NCBI GenBank assembly: GCA_947502305.1
Contig: CANMZA010000001.1
Coordinates: 1,798,001 to 1,862,000 of the forward strand
Direction of reading: 5' to 3'
Length of the DNA: 64,000 nucleotides
From: an uncultured Erythrobacter sp.
Lineage (GTDB): Bacteria > Pseudomonadota > Alphaproteobacteria > Sphingomonadales > Sphingomonadaceae
Part shown: piece after piece, positions 17,280-26,244 of the stretch
Layout of the letters: each line of letters opens with the position of its first letter
Numbering within the stretch: the stretch's first letter is position 1
Notes under the pieces: generated by a model
Databases searched by the model: none
The model's input: the letters and a program-made list of their open reading frames with translations, nothing else
Told to the model about the DNA's origin: nothing
Program-made: the position numbers and the translations under genes

Positions 17280-17392
17280 GGGGAATGACAATGTCAAATG
17301 CGTCAAGCTCTTCGCGAGCGGCTTCAAAAGACATGAATATGGCGGGCCTGCCGGTCCGACATGAAACAGGGAAATCCACGGGGGGCTCTAAA

Positions 17393-19051
17393 ATGACAGC
17401 TCGATTGAAAACCAAAACTATGGCCAAAGCTCTGCTTGCTGGCGTCATCGCATTGCCGATGGTTGCCGCACCAGTGGGCACCGCCACAGCGCAACAAACC
17501 GTCAGCCCTAGCCAAGAGATCGTTCTTTCGATTGGCCGCGGCGAGCTGGTCACCATCCCCGGTTCCATGAGCGACGTGTTCGTCGCCAATGAAAACGTGG
17601 CCGATGTTCAGATTAAATCTCAACGTCAATTGTATGTCTTTGGCAAGGCCGGCGGCGAAACCACGATCTATGCGAGCAATGCCCGCGGCGATGTGATTTT
17701 CTCTGCCAATATCCGTGTCGGCTCCAACATTGGCAGCATCGAACAGATGATGGCGCTCGCAATGCCGGATGCACAAGTGAACGTGGCCACAATGGGCACC
17801 AACACAGTGCTGCTCACCGGTACAGTTTCCGCACCAGAAGATGCCGCCGAGGCTGAACGCCTTGTTCAAGCCTTCTTGGGCGAAGACGCCAATGTCATTA
17901 GCCGGATGCGCACCGCGACCCCGCTTCAGGTAAACTTGCAAGTGCAATTCGCCGAAGTCAGCCGCAGCCTCGTTCGGACAATCAACGGCAACCTTACCAC
18001 TGCGGATGGCGGTCTTAGCGGCCTTCGCGGTGCAGTCGGCTCTGGCCGTGTTTTGGGTCAGGCCGATGGCTTTAACTTTGGCGGGCCGTTATCGGCTGGT
18101 CAGGGTGTCGCCGGTGTTAGCCGAAGTGTCCCGGTTCTCGGGGCCAACGGGCTTCCGCTTATCGGTGATGATGGCCGGATCATAACAGAGGCCATCACCG
18201 GCCCCGGTATCGATTCGCAAGGCGGCACTTCGCTCGCTGGTCTTGGCCGCCTGTTTGGGCTCAACGTGCTTGGCGCACTTGATCTTTCCGAACGGCTTGG
18301 TCTGGTTACCACGCTTTCGCGTCCGAACCTGACCGCGCTGTCAGGCGAAACCGCCACATTCCTTGCTGGCGGTGAATTCCCGATCCCGATCTCTCAAGGT
18401 CTGGGCAATGTTGCGATTGAATATCGCGATTTCGGGGTGAGCCTGTCTTACACGCCAACGGTGCTGGCCAATGGCCGTATTTCGCTGCGCGTGCGTCCGG
18501 AAGTCTCCGAATTGTCGAGCCAAGGGGCCGTGACGCTTAACGGCTTCCAAGTTCCGGCACTGACCATTCGCCGTACCGAAACGACTGTGGAACTTGGCTC
18601 TGGCCAAAGCTTCATGATCGCTGGCTTGATGAGCAACAATGCGCAAAACACGCTCGATAAGGCTCCTGGCCTTGGCGATGTTCCGATCCTTGGCAATCTG
18701 TTCCGTTCGCGCCAGTTTAACCGCGGCGAAACCGAATTGGTCATCATCGTTACGCCGTATCTGGTGCAACCCGTCAGCGCGAGCGAGATTACCTTGCCAA
18801 CCGACGGCTATCACTCGGCCAATGAGTTCGAGCAGCTGATCACTTATCAAGACAATTCAGGTGAAAGCGGCGAACAACGCCCCGGACCAACCGCCGCCGA
18901 CGATGAGGCTCCTTTGCCTGACGTTAGTAGCGCAAGCCCAGAAGCCATCGTCCCCGGCGGGCCGCAGCAACAGCAGCGCCGCGCCGATGACCGCAGCAAC
19001 CGCGGCCGCGAGCGTCAAGCAGACGCCGCTGCTCCTGGCTTCAGCCTCTAA
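17393..19051 (+). CDS. cpaC: Flp/Tad pilus secretin CpaC (RcpA)
   Basis: This outer-membrane secretin forms the pilus exit channel. From the chosen start it has a signal peptide ending GTATAQQ, an N-terminal secretin domain (IVLSIGRGELVTIPG...), a BON-like region and the secretin core (FLAGGEFPIPISQG, VELGSGQSFMIAGL, DVPILGNLFRSR). A Gly-rich insert with little predicted order separates the BON region from the core. An ATG at 17285 would add 36 residues before the signal peptide, which is unlikely for an exported protein. A TonB-like Pro/Gln/Arg-rich tail ends the protein. Confidence 0.93.
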   Translation: MTARLKTKTMAKALLAGVIALPMVAAPVGTATAQQTVSPSQEIVLSIGRGELVTIPGSMSDVFVANENVADVQIKSQRQLYVFGKAGGETTIYASNARGDVIFSANIRVGSNIGSIEQMMALAMPDAQVNVATMGTNTVLLTGTVSAPEDAAEAERLVQAFLGEDANVISRMRTATPLQVNLQVQFAEVSRSLVRTINGNLTTADGGLSGLRGAVGSGRVLGQADGFNFGGPLSAGQGVAGVSRSVPVLGANGLPLIGDDGRIITEAITGPGIDSQGGTSLAGLGRLFGLNVLGALDLSERLGLVTTLSRPNLTALSGETATFLAGGEFPIPISQGLGNVAIEYRDFGVSLSYTPTVLANGRISLRVRPEVSELSSQGAVTLNGFQVPALTIRRTETTVELGSGQSFMIAGLMSNNAQNTLDKAPGLGDVPILGNLFRSRQFNRGETELVIIVTPYLVQPVSASEITLPTDGYHSANEFEQLITYQDNSGESGEQRPGPTAADDEAPLPDVSSASPEAIVPGGPQQQQRRADDRSNRGRERQADAAAPGFSL

Positions 19052-19074
19052 TTACCAAGCGAAAGGTTCAAGAC

Positions 19075-19722
19075 ATGAACATGGCACGTAAAAGCAAATT
19101 GATGGGCGCTGCCCTCGTCTCGCTCGGTCTGACACTGGGTGGTTGTGCAGGGATGCCGACCAACACGTCGCTCTACAGCACCAAACAGCCAGTGGTTGAA
19201 CGCACCAATTTCACACTGGATGTCGATACGACCCGTTCGGGACTGTCGATCAACGAACAACAGCGGCTGAATGGCTGGTTTGAGACGATGGACCTTCGCT
19301 ATGGAGACCGGGTTACAATCGAAGACCCTGCCAGCAACCCTGCGGTTGCAGGCGCAGTCAATGAATTGGCAGGCCGATATGGTCTGATCGTCAGCGAAGT
19401 CGCTCCCACCACTGCGGGCATGCTGCAGCCGGGTCAGGCGCGCGTCGTTATTACGCGCTCCACCGCTTCGGTGCCAGGCTGCCCCGATTGGTCGGCGAAA
19501 TCTGACAGCAATTATTTGAACGCAACCAGCCCCGGATATGGCTGCGCGAACAACAGCAATCTGGCCGCGATGGTCGCCAATCCCGAAGACCTCCTTGAGG
19601 GGCAAAGCGGATCGGGTGAAACCGTCGTCGCCACAGGCACTCGTGCCATCCAAACCTATCGCGATGCTGAGCCAACCGGCGCGCAAGGTCTTCAAAACGC
19701 AACCGCTGGCGGAGGAAACTGA
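19075..19722 (+). CDS. cpaD: Pilus assembly lipoprotein CpaD
   Basis: This 215-residue lipoprotein has the lipobox LGGC (Cys about residue 23). The family motif VERTNFTLDV and the MLQPGQARVVITRSTASVPGCPDWS segment are typical of CpaD. CpaD proteins are outer-membrane lipoproteins that help the secretin assemble. It is spaced 23 nt after cpaC and 3 nt before cpaE. Confidence 0.9.
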   Translation: MNMARKSKLMGAALVSLGLTLGGCAGMPTNTSLYSTKQPVVERTNFTLDVDTTRSGLSINEQQRLNGWFETMDLRYGDRVTIEDPASNPAVAGAVNELAGRYGLIVSEVAPTTAGMLQPGQARVVITRSTASVPGCPDWSAKSDSNYLNATSPGYGCANNSNLAAMVANPEDLLEGQSGSGETVVATGTRAIQTYRDAEPTGAQGLQNATAGGGN

Positions 19723-19725
19723 TCC

Positions 19726-21006
19726 ATGAATGCTCCTTGGAAATCCGGTCTCCCCGGCAATCGCGATCCCTTTGCCGCCTATATCTGCGACGATGCAGCG
19801 CTCGACGTGCTGCGCCCAATCGTCATCGAAATGGGCTGGCAGCCGGAAAAATGTAACAAAGGCGGTCTGCGCAATGCAGTCCAATCCCTTTCCGTCAGCG
19901 CCAGCCCAGCGATCCTGCTGGTCGACCTTTCGGAAAGCGGCGATCCGCTAAACGACATCAACGCCCTCGCCGAAGTCTGCGAGCCGGGCACCGTCGTGAT
20001 CGCCATCGGCCAAGTTAATGATGTGCGCCTCTACCGCGACCTGCTCGCCAGCGGCATCCATGATTATCTGCTGAAGCCATTGAACGCTCAGGCTGTGCAT
20101 GATGCGCTGAATGGTGCGCTCGCAGTTTTCACCGCGCCAAAATCTGGTGACGGCGAAGCAGTTAAACGCCACATCTCCACTGCGATTGTGGGCACTCGCG
20201 GCGGTGTTGGTGCATCGACACTGGCAACATCGCTTGCTTGGCTGTTCAGCGAACATCACCAATCCCCAACCGCACTGCTCGATCTCGACGTGCATTTCGG
20301 CACTGGCGCATTGGCGCTTGATCTGGAACCGGGCCGCGGCCTGACCGATGCGATTGACAATCCCAGCCGGATTGACGGCCTGTTTATCGAACGCGCCATG
20401 ATCCGCGCCAATGATAATCTGTCGATCCTGTCGGCAGAAGCACCGATTAGCCAACCGCTGATGACCGATGGCGCCGCCTTCGTTCAGCTGGAGGAAGAAT
20501 TCCGCCAAGCGTTCGAAATGACCGTCATCGATTTGCCGCGCAACATGCTGATCAACTTCCCGCATTTGCTGGCTGATGTAAATCTGGTGCTGCTGACATG
20601 CGAATTAACGTTGGCCTCTGCCCGCGACACGATCCGCATCTTGTCATGGCTCAAAACCAATGCCGCGCATGCGCATCCGATGATCGTTGCGAACAAGGCT
20701 CAGCCCAATATGGCCGAAATCAGCAAAGCCGATTTTGAAGCTTCTATTGAGCGCAAAATCGACTTCATGGTGCCTTACGACATCAAAGCCGCATCCAACG
20801 CTGCGAAGCTGGGTCAGGTGTTTGTCGAAGCCAACAAATCATCAAAGGCAACCGCCGCGATCAAGCAGATTGCAGAGCGCGTAATGGGTGCCAGCGAAGA
20901 AGATTTGGCCGCAATTACCGAAGAGAAGAAATCGCTGCTTGGCGGTTTTGATCTGAAGGGGCTGCTCGCCAAGAAAGACAAAAGCGTAGCCGAACCCGCC
21001 GAATAA
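19726..21006 (+). CDS. cpaE: Pilus assembly ATPase-like protein CpaE (TadZ)
   Basis: This 426-residue protein has an atypical receiver domain (about 1-130) followed by a MinD/ParA-type domain. The nucleotide loop at residues 156-165 reads GTRGGVGAST: the deviant Walker A with the signature Lys replaced by Arg and no Lys before the Ser. This is seen in many CpaE/TadZ proteins and suggests weak or no hydrolysis. TadZ localises the pilus machinery at the cell pole. The cpaF ATPase gene that normally follows is not here. Confidence 0.92.
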   Translation: MNAPWKSGLPGNRDPFAAYICDDAALDVLRPIVIEMGWQPEKCNKGGLRNAVQSLSVSASPAILLVDLSESGDPLNDINALAEVCEPGTVVIAIGQVNDVRLYRDLLASGIHDYLLKPLNAQAVHDALNGALAVFTAPKSGDGEAVKRHISTAIVGTRGGVGASTLATSLAWLFSEHHQSPTALLDLDVHFGTGALALDLEPGRGLTDAIDNPSRIDGLFIERAMIRANDNLSILSAEAPISQPLMTDGAAFVQLEEEFRQAFEMTVIDLPRNMLINFPHLLADVNLVLLTCELTLASARDTIRILSWLKTNAAHAHPMIVANKAQPNMAEISKADFEASIERKIDFMVPYDIKAASNAAKLGQVFVEANKSSKATAAIKQIAERVMGASEEDLAAITEEKKSLLGGFDLKGLLAKKDKSVAEPAE

Positions 21007-21161
21007 ACGGGCCGGATACCGTGAGATGTGCGCGGGCGCGTTATGCGTCCGCCACCACACAACCCGACCGGCGCAAGGTTAAAACCCCGCGCCGCTAGCA
21101 AACGCCGATTTGAGCTGCGCCGATTAGACGCAGCGTTGGAAAGAGCCAGGACGAGACCGAG
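21007..21161 (+). other. cpaE-tadB spacer where cpaF would normally lie
   Basis: 155 nt without a gene. I see no piece of a Walker A, Walker B or other CpaF-like coding sequence in any frame. The only structure is a small dyad CTGCG/CGCAG near 21115-21133. Confidence 0.6.
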
Positions 21162-22133
21162 ATGGATTTTTACGATACCCTGCTAATCACGGTGGTGATC
21201 TTTTCCGTGCTGGTTGCCGGCTATTTTCTGGTCACCGGATCGGGCGCTGGCAAGGCGCAGAAACGGCGCCTTGAATCGCTGCGCTATCGCCATTCGGAAA
21301 GCACCGACGCGAAAGTTGAATCGCAATTCAAAAAGGCGATCGCTGCTCGCAAACCAAAATCGCATCGCATCGCAGGCTCCGGCTCACGCGTAGAGGCGTT
21401 GGAAATGCGGCTCGACCGGACCGGCAAGGGCTGGACCGTCTCGCAATATATCTATGCATCTTTGGGCATTATGCTCGCCGTTGCGGTTTTGCTGTTCTTG
21501 CAAAGCGGCGCGATCCTGTTGGCGCTGGGCGTCGGCGCGGTTGTCGGGCTTGGCGTGCCGCACTTTGTCGTTGGTTTCTTTATCAATAAGCGCACAAATG
21601 GCTTTAACGCCAAATTTCCCGACGCGATTGAATTGCTCGTTCGCGGTTTGCGCTCTGGCTTGCCGGTGACGGAGACTTTGGGCGTTGTCGCGCAAGAGGT
21701 CGATGGGCCGGTTGGCGTCGAATTTAAAGGCATCACAGAACGGATCAAAATCGGTAAAACGATGGAAGATTCGCTTCAGGAAACCGCCGATCGTCTGGGC
21801 ATTGCAGAGTTCAACTTCTTCTGCATCACCTTGGCAATTCAGCGCGAAACTGGCGGTAACTTGGCAGAGACCCTGTCGAACCTCGCCGACGTCTTGCGCA
21901 AGCGGACGCAAATGAAACTGAAGATCAAAGCGATGAGCTCTGAATCGAAGGCTTCTGCCTATATCGTGGGCTCTTTGCCCTTCATCGTCTTTGGCCTGAT
22001 CTATTGGATCAACCCCGACTATATCGGCGGCTTCTTTTACGAAGAACGCCTGATCGTTGCCGGGCTTGGCGGCCTCTGCTGGATGAGCATCGGGGTCTTT
22101 ATCATGGCCAAGATGGTCAGCTTCGAAATCTGA
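21162..22133 (+). CDS. tadB: Tad pilus inner-membrane platform protein TadB
   Basis: This 323-residue protein has an N-terminal membrane helix, two helices near residues 105-145, the GspF/T2SF domain (about 160-285, FPDAIELLVRGLRSGLPVTE) and C-terminal helices. TadB and TadC form the platform on which the extension ATPase acts. It contains the typical GGNLAETLSNLADVLRKR helix pair. Confidence 0.94.
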   Translation: MDFYDTLLITVVIFSVLVAGYFLVTGSGAGKAQKRRLESLRYRHSESTDAKVESQFKKAIAARKPKSHRIAGSGSRVEALEMRLDRTGKGWTVSQYIYASLGIMLAVAVLLFLQSGAILLALGVGAVVGLGVPHFVVGFFINKRTNGFNAKFPDAIELLVRGLRSGLPVTETLGVVAQEVDGPVGVEFKGITERIKIGKTMEDSLQETADRLGIAEFNFFCITLAIQRETGGNLAETLSNLADVLRKRTQMKLKIKAMSSESKASAYIVGSLPFIVFGLIYWINPDYIGGFFYEERLIVAGLGGLCWMSIGVFIMAKMVSFEI

Positions 22134-22152
22134 TCCGGGAAAGACAAGAACC

Positions 22153-23151
22153 ATGAACCAGACACCCGGACTTTCGCTTCTCGGCTTTGATGTCGTCCTT
22201 GTTGGGACGATTCTCGCAGGGCTTGCCGCATTTGCCGTGATCATGGCGATCTATGCCGCGATCACGATCAAGGATCCGATGGCCAAACGCGTCAAATCGC
22301 TCAATGAGCGGCGCGACGAATTGAAGGCAGGCATCGTCACCGGCGGCACCAAAAAACGCGCCAGCTTGGTCCGCAAATCGGACACGACTGACAAGGTTAA
22401 AGACAGCCTTGGCAAGATGAACGTGCTGGAGCAGAGCCAAATCCAGGCCGTTCAGCAAAAACTTGCCCATGCCGGTTACCGCAACAAAGAACTTGCCGTG
22501 ATCATCATCGGTCTGCGTGCGATTATGCCGATTGTCTTGGGCCTGATCGGGTTCTTGATGATTTATGTCGTTGAATATTTCCCAGATTGGGGACCAATGA
22601 CGCGGCTTGGCGCGGTGGCTGTGCTGCTGTTCCTTGGCTATAAAGGGCCAGAGCTGTATCTTTCGAACAAGGCGTCAAAACGCACGTTAGAAATTCAAAA
22701 GGGTCTTCCCGACGCGCTCGATCTTTTGGTTATTTGCGCAGAGGCTGGCTTGACGGTCGATGCCGCGTTTAACCGGGTCGCAAAGGAATTGGGCCGCGCC
22801 TATCCGGAATTGGGTGATGAATTTGCCCTCACCGCGATTGAGCTGTCGTTCCTGAACGAACGCAAGAACGCCTTCGACAACCTGGCTTACCGTGTGAATC
22901 TTGAGGCAGTTAAGGGCGTTGTGACCACCATGGTGCAAACCGAACGTTATGGTACGCCGCTCGCATCAGCCTTGCGCGTTCTCTCCGCAGAATTCCGCAA
23001 CGAACGGATGATGCGCGCCGAAGAGAAAGCTGCGCGTTTGCCAGCGATTATGACCATCCCGCTGATCCTTTTCATTCTGCCGGTGTTGTTCATTGTCATT
23101 CTCGGCCCAGCGGCCTGCTCGATCTCCGACGCTCTAATCAACACCGATTAG
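22153..23151 (+). CDS. tadC: Tad pilus inner-membrane platform protein TadC
   Basis: This 332-residue paralogue of TadB also has a T2SF domain (about 185-310, LPDALDLLVICAEAGLTVDAAF) and C-terminal helix pair. It follows tadB by 19 nt and is the last gene before a strong terminator, so TadD, TadG and the pseudopilins are not in this transcript. Confidence 0.94.
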   Translation: MNQTPGLSLLGFDVVLVGTILAGLAAFAVIMAIYAAITIKDPMAKRVKSLNERRDELKAGIVTGGTKKRASLVRKSDTTDKVKDSLGKMNVLEQSQIQAVQQKLAHAGYRNKELAVIIIGLRAIMPIVLGLIGFLMIYVVEYFPDWGPMTRLGAVAVLLFLGYKGPELYLSNKASKRTLEIQKGLPDALDLLVICAEAGLTVDAAFNRVAKELGRAYPELGDEFALTAIELSFLNERKNAFDNLAYRVNLEAVKGVVTTMVQTERYGTPLASALRVLSAEFRNERMMRAEEKAARLPAIMTIPLILFILPVLFIVILGPAACSISDALINTD

Positions 23152-23170
23152 TCACACGCAACACGCACAC

Positions 23171-23208
23171 AAAGAAGGGGCCGTTCCAAAAGGAGCGGCC
23201 CCTTCTTT
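23171..23208. terminator. Bidirectional terminator between tadC and the MarR gene
   Basis: AAAGAAGGGGCCGTTCC pairs with GGAGCGGCCCCTTCTTT (17 bp, one G-U pair) around AAAA. A/T flanks serve both convergent genes. Confidence 0.9.
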
Positions 23209-23237
23209 CGTTTGGCTGATCAGGATGGTTTGGCGTT

Positions 23238-23744
23238 CTAGCTGCCGTGCTGACCCAATGCCGCCGCGCGTGTGCGCATGCGCTCTAACATCGCGCGCAG
23301 GGCGGCTTCCTCTTCGCGGTTAAACCCATCGAACAATTCACGCTCCGTGGCTTTCGCCAGAGGCATGACCTCCTTGTGGATCGCTTGCCCTTCTGCGGTT
23401 AGTTCTAGCAAATGAGAGCGCCCATCTTTCTCGTTCTGGGCGCGCGCGATCAAACCGCGCTCCTCCAAGACTTTGCACGCACGATTGACCGCGACCTTAT
23501 CCATCAAAGTAGCCTCGGTCAGGTCACGCTGTGTGCGCGGGCCGCCACTGGGGCCGGCATCACCGAGAACCGCCATCACACGCCATTCCATGACCTTCAG
23601 GCCAAAGCGTTTGCGATAACGTTCCGCGATCAGGCTGCTGACCGCATTGGACGCGATGGATAGCTGATACGGCAAAAACCCGCTCAACTGGTATTCTGCA
23701 TCTGCATCCTGCGCAGGATTGGCGGTGGGGGTCATGTTATTCAT
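23238..23744 (-). CDS. MarR-family transcriptional regulator
   Basis: This 168-residue protein has the MarR winged helix at about residues 45-130: FGLKVMEWRVMAVLGD, then the recognition part LTEATLMDKVAVNRACKVLEERGLI and the wing QNEKDGRSHLLELT. Flanking helices provide the dimer interface. A perfect inverted repeat lies directly before the start codon, so autorepression is likely. The enoyl-CoA hydratase gene lies upstream on the same strand, which suggests control of aromatic or acyl-CoA catabolism. Confidence 0.92.
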   Translation of the reverse strand: MNNMTPTANPAQDADAEYQLSGFLPYQLSIASNAVSSLIAERYRKRFGLKVMEWRVMAVLGDAGPSGGPRTQRDLTEATLMDKVAVNRACKVLEERGLIARAQNEKDGRSHLLELTAEGQAIHKEVMPLAKATERELFDGFNREEEAALRAMLERMRTRAAALGQHGS

Positions 23745-23749
23745 GCAAT

Positions 23750-23767
23750 TGGTTTCTCATGAAACCA
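23750..23767. promoter_or_regulatory. Candidate MarR operator
   Basis: TGGTTTC-TCAT-GAAACCA is a perfect 7-bp inverted repeat 6 nt upstream of the MarR gene's ATG. Position and symmetry fit a MarR dimer site that blocks its own promoter. Confidence 0.55.
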
Positions 23768-23816
23768 GTATCAGCGCAAGTGACCCTGCCACCGCAAGCC
23801 CTTTGCGAAGGCTCGC

Positions 23817-24689
23817 TTAGTCGTAGGGCCGCTCATCCCACCACGGGTAAAAGTCCGGCAAATCTTCGCTGACTTTGCCCGGATAGACCGGGTTGCGCTT
23901 CTCTAGGAAACTCGCGATGCCCTCTTGCGCATCCTTGCCGCGCGACAGGCGGTAGATTGCGCGGCTGTCGATCTTATGCGCCTCCATCGGGTGGTCCGCA
24001 TTCATCATCCGCCACATCATCGCCCGCGTCATCGCCACCGATACCGCAGACGTATTGTCCGCAATCTCGCGCGCCAATGTATTGGCGGCATGCAGCAGGT
24101 CAGCCGGTTCGTGGATCGATCGGACCAATCCGCCAGCCTTGGCCTCCTCCGCGTCAAACACCCGCCCCGAATAGCACCATTCGAGCGCCTGACTGATCCC
24201 GACAATGCGCGGCAGGAACCAGCTCGACGCGGCCTCTGGTACGATCCCGCGCCGGGCAAAGACGAATCCATAGCGCGCATGGCTCGCCGCAAGCCTGATA
24301 TCCATCGCCAATTGCATGGTCGCGCCCACACCGACCGCGACACCGTTGCAAGCGCTGATCAGCGGCTTCTTGCTTTCAAACAGCCGCAGCGTCAGCCGCC
24401 CGCCGCCATCGCGGACACGCTCATCAGACAGGCTTTCAACCTCTGCACCATCCGAGAAAATTTGCCCTCCGCCCTCTGGCGTCAGATCCGCTCCCGCACA
24501 AAAGGCCCGCTCTCCGGCGCCAGTGAAGATCACCGCGCGCACTGCATCATCGGCATCAATGTCATCCATCGCCGCCATGATCTCGGCGCCCATTGTGCGG
24601 GTATAGGCGTTCATCTTGTCCGGCCGGCTCATGGTGATCGTGGCGATGCCGTCCGCTTTTTCTACGGTGATCTGTGTGGGCTGCGTCAT
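23817..24689 (-). CDS. Enoyl-CoA hydratase/isomerase family protein (crotonase)
   Basis: This 290-residue protein is a crotonase-fold enzyme. The oxyanion-hole segments are FTGAGERAFCAGADL and ISACNGVAVGVGATMQLAMD, and the Glu-containing catalytic turn is RRGIVPEAASSWFLP. The C-terminal helices include REGIASFLEKRNP. Such enzymes act on acyl-CoA thioesters in fatty-acid or aromatic degradation. The exact reaction is not clear. The start at 24689 has an AGAGGA ribosome site. A longer frame to 24848 lacks one. Confidence 0.92.
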   Translation of the reverse strand: MTQPTQITVEKADGIATITMSRPDKMNAYTRTMGAEIMAAMDDIDADDAVRAVIFTGAGERAFCAGADLTPEGGGQIFSDGAEVESLSDERVRDGGGRLTLRLFESKKPLISACNGVAVGVGATMQLAMDIRLAASHARYGFVFARRGIVPEAASSWFLPRIVGISQALEWCYSGRVFDAEEAKAGGLVRSIHEPADLLHAANTLAREIADNTSAVSVAMTRAMMWRMMNADHPMEAHKIDSRAIYRLSRGKDAQEGIASFLEKRNPVYPGKVSEDLPDFYPWWDERPYD

Positions 24690-25023
24690 GGTGATCCTCT
24701 TTCTTTGAACTCGGGATTTGAATTTAAGGCAGGCTGCGTCCGCTTGGATTAACCTATGCTTTGCCCGCAATCCCTTATTTTGACAAAGGGACGCCGCGTC
24801 CAGCATCACGCCGCGCATAATCCAATTTGCAATCGCTAGAAAAGCCACCGCAATTTTGCCCCGACGCTGGACGAATCGGGCGGCCCGGAAAAATCTTGCC
24901 GCTTTCTGGCATGAATGCGGGGCCGCTTGCCCCGCGCCTACGGAAAACCCGGCAACTTGCTGCTTGGCATAGAGCTTGCTGCTCTTCCTGCACCTTCCCC
25001 CGCCTCAGGTGCCCTACCCGCTT
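24690..25023. other. 334-nt divergent intergenic region
   Basis: It separates the leftward crotonase gene from the rightward glycosyltransferase-like gene. A TTGACA occurs at 24780-24785 but has no matching -10 at the right distance. I see no gene or RNA structure here. Confidence 0.5.
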
Positions 25024-26244
25024 ATGCGAATTTTGTTCTATCTGCCCGTTGTTACCCCTTGGTGGTTTGCCCGGGTGATCGCCCCTGCCATCCGCGCAGC
25101 GGCCGCCTCGCATGAGGTCCACGTGATGGTCCCCCCATCTTGGCAAGGGACAGGCATCGGTAAAGAGCAAGCACCAGATATAGAGACCATGCCGCATGTC
25201 CATTGGCACTTGCTCGACGGTCCAGATCATCCCTTGCTACGCTCCGATGCGAGCGATCAGGGTGATCTCATTGACTTTGTTTGCGCGCTTGCGCCCGATC
25301 TCACTTTGTGCCGCAGCGCCGACGTCAGAACGCCTGCTTTGTTCCCCGGAGAGGTCCGCTTCATCATGGAAGGCGGCGCGCCGCCCTTTGTGCTTGGCGG
25401 GGCGGATTTCACGCTAAAACACGGCGTGTTCGATCACGGTTCCTTGCCGCCAATGGACATGCGGGTCGCCAATCGCCTCGATGAAATTGCGGCTGATATG
25501 TGGCCTGAAATGCTGGCGCGATTGCATGTGCCCACACGCGCCGAATTTATGGCCGATGCGCGCATATCGCCCGAACCGGGGCAGTTATTCATCGCTCTGC
25601 CGCTGGAATATGAACATCCTGAAAATTTCTTTGGCAGCCATCACGCCTTTGCCAGCAATGCCGACATGATCACCGCCATCGCGGAGGAAATTGACGGCGC
25701 GGCAACCTTGCTTGTCACCCATCATCCGCTCACGGAACTGCATGGTGACACCAGCGCCGCCAATGCCGCGATCCTGCGGCAAGGCGGGCGGGTAAAGCTG
25801 CTCAGCCGCGCAAGAGCGCCCGGCGCATTTGGCGGCGATGCCTCGATGGCAATGATCCGCCATTGTGACGGCGCAGTGTTTGGCAATTCCAAAAGCTGGT
25901 CGATTGCCGCCGCCTTTGGCACGCCGATGACGCGGATTTCCAGCGCGCCGGGGGCCGATTGGATGAACGCCTATTCGGCGACCGGGCCGCTGATCGAAGA
26001 CATACAGAATGGCTGCGCGCGGGGCGCTGATCCCTCGCTGACGCGGCGGTGGTTTGCGCATCATATCCTCAACCTCGTGATGGATCCTGATCAGGCCGAT
26101 TTTTACGCCTCCGACATGACAGACCGCGCGTTTCAACCGGTTGATCCGGCGCGCTGGGATCGGGCTTTGGCGCGGTACCGATCGCTCCCTTGTCCGCCAA
26201 CACACGCCCCATTTCCGACCCCTCAGGAGAAAGCCAGTGCCTAA
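25024..26244 (+). CDS. Glycosyltransferase-like protein of uncertain family
   Basis: This 406-residue protein starts MRILFYLPVVTPWWFARVI, like the first beta strand of GT-B glycosyltransferases. A later block (residues about 190-320: LFIALPLEYEHPENFFG, LLVTHHPLTELHG, CDGAVFGNSKSWSIAAAFGTP) resembles the C-terminal sugar-nucleotide half of capsule or Kdo transferases, with a Ser/Lys loop near 295. I infer a sugar transferase but cannot name the family. It overlaps the following CMP-sugar synthetase-like gene by 8 nt, so the two probably work together in a surface glycan. Confidence 0.6.
   Translation: MRILFYLPVVTPWWFARVIAPAIRAAAASHEVHVMVPPSWQGTGIGKEQAPDIETMPHVHWHLLDGPDHPLLRSDASDQGDLIDFVCALAPDLTLCRSADVRTPALFPGEVRFIMEGGAPPFVLGGADFTLKHGVFDHGSLPPMDMRVANRLDEIAADMWPEMLARLHVPTRAEFMADARISPEPGQLFIALPLEYEHPENFFGSHHAFASNADMITAIAEEIDGAATLLVTHHPLTELHGDTSAANAAILRQGGRVKLLSRARAPGAFGGDASMAMIRHCDGAVFGNSKSWSIAAAFGTPMTRISSAPGADWMNAYSATGPLIEDIQNGCARGADPSLTRRWFAHHILNLVMDPDQADFYASDMTDRAFQPVDPARWDRALARYRSLPCPPTHAPFPTPQEKASA

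Noticed and set aside
21007..21161. Remnant of cpaF
   Set aside because: All three frames on the plus strand were read and no CpaF motif or similar stretch was found, so this is absence and not decay that I can see.
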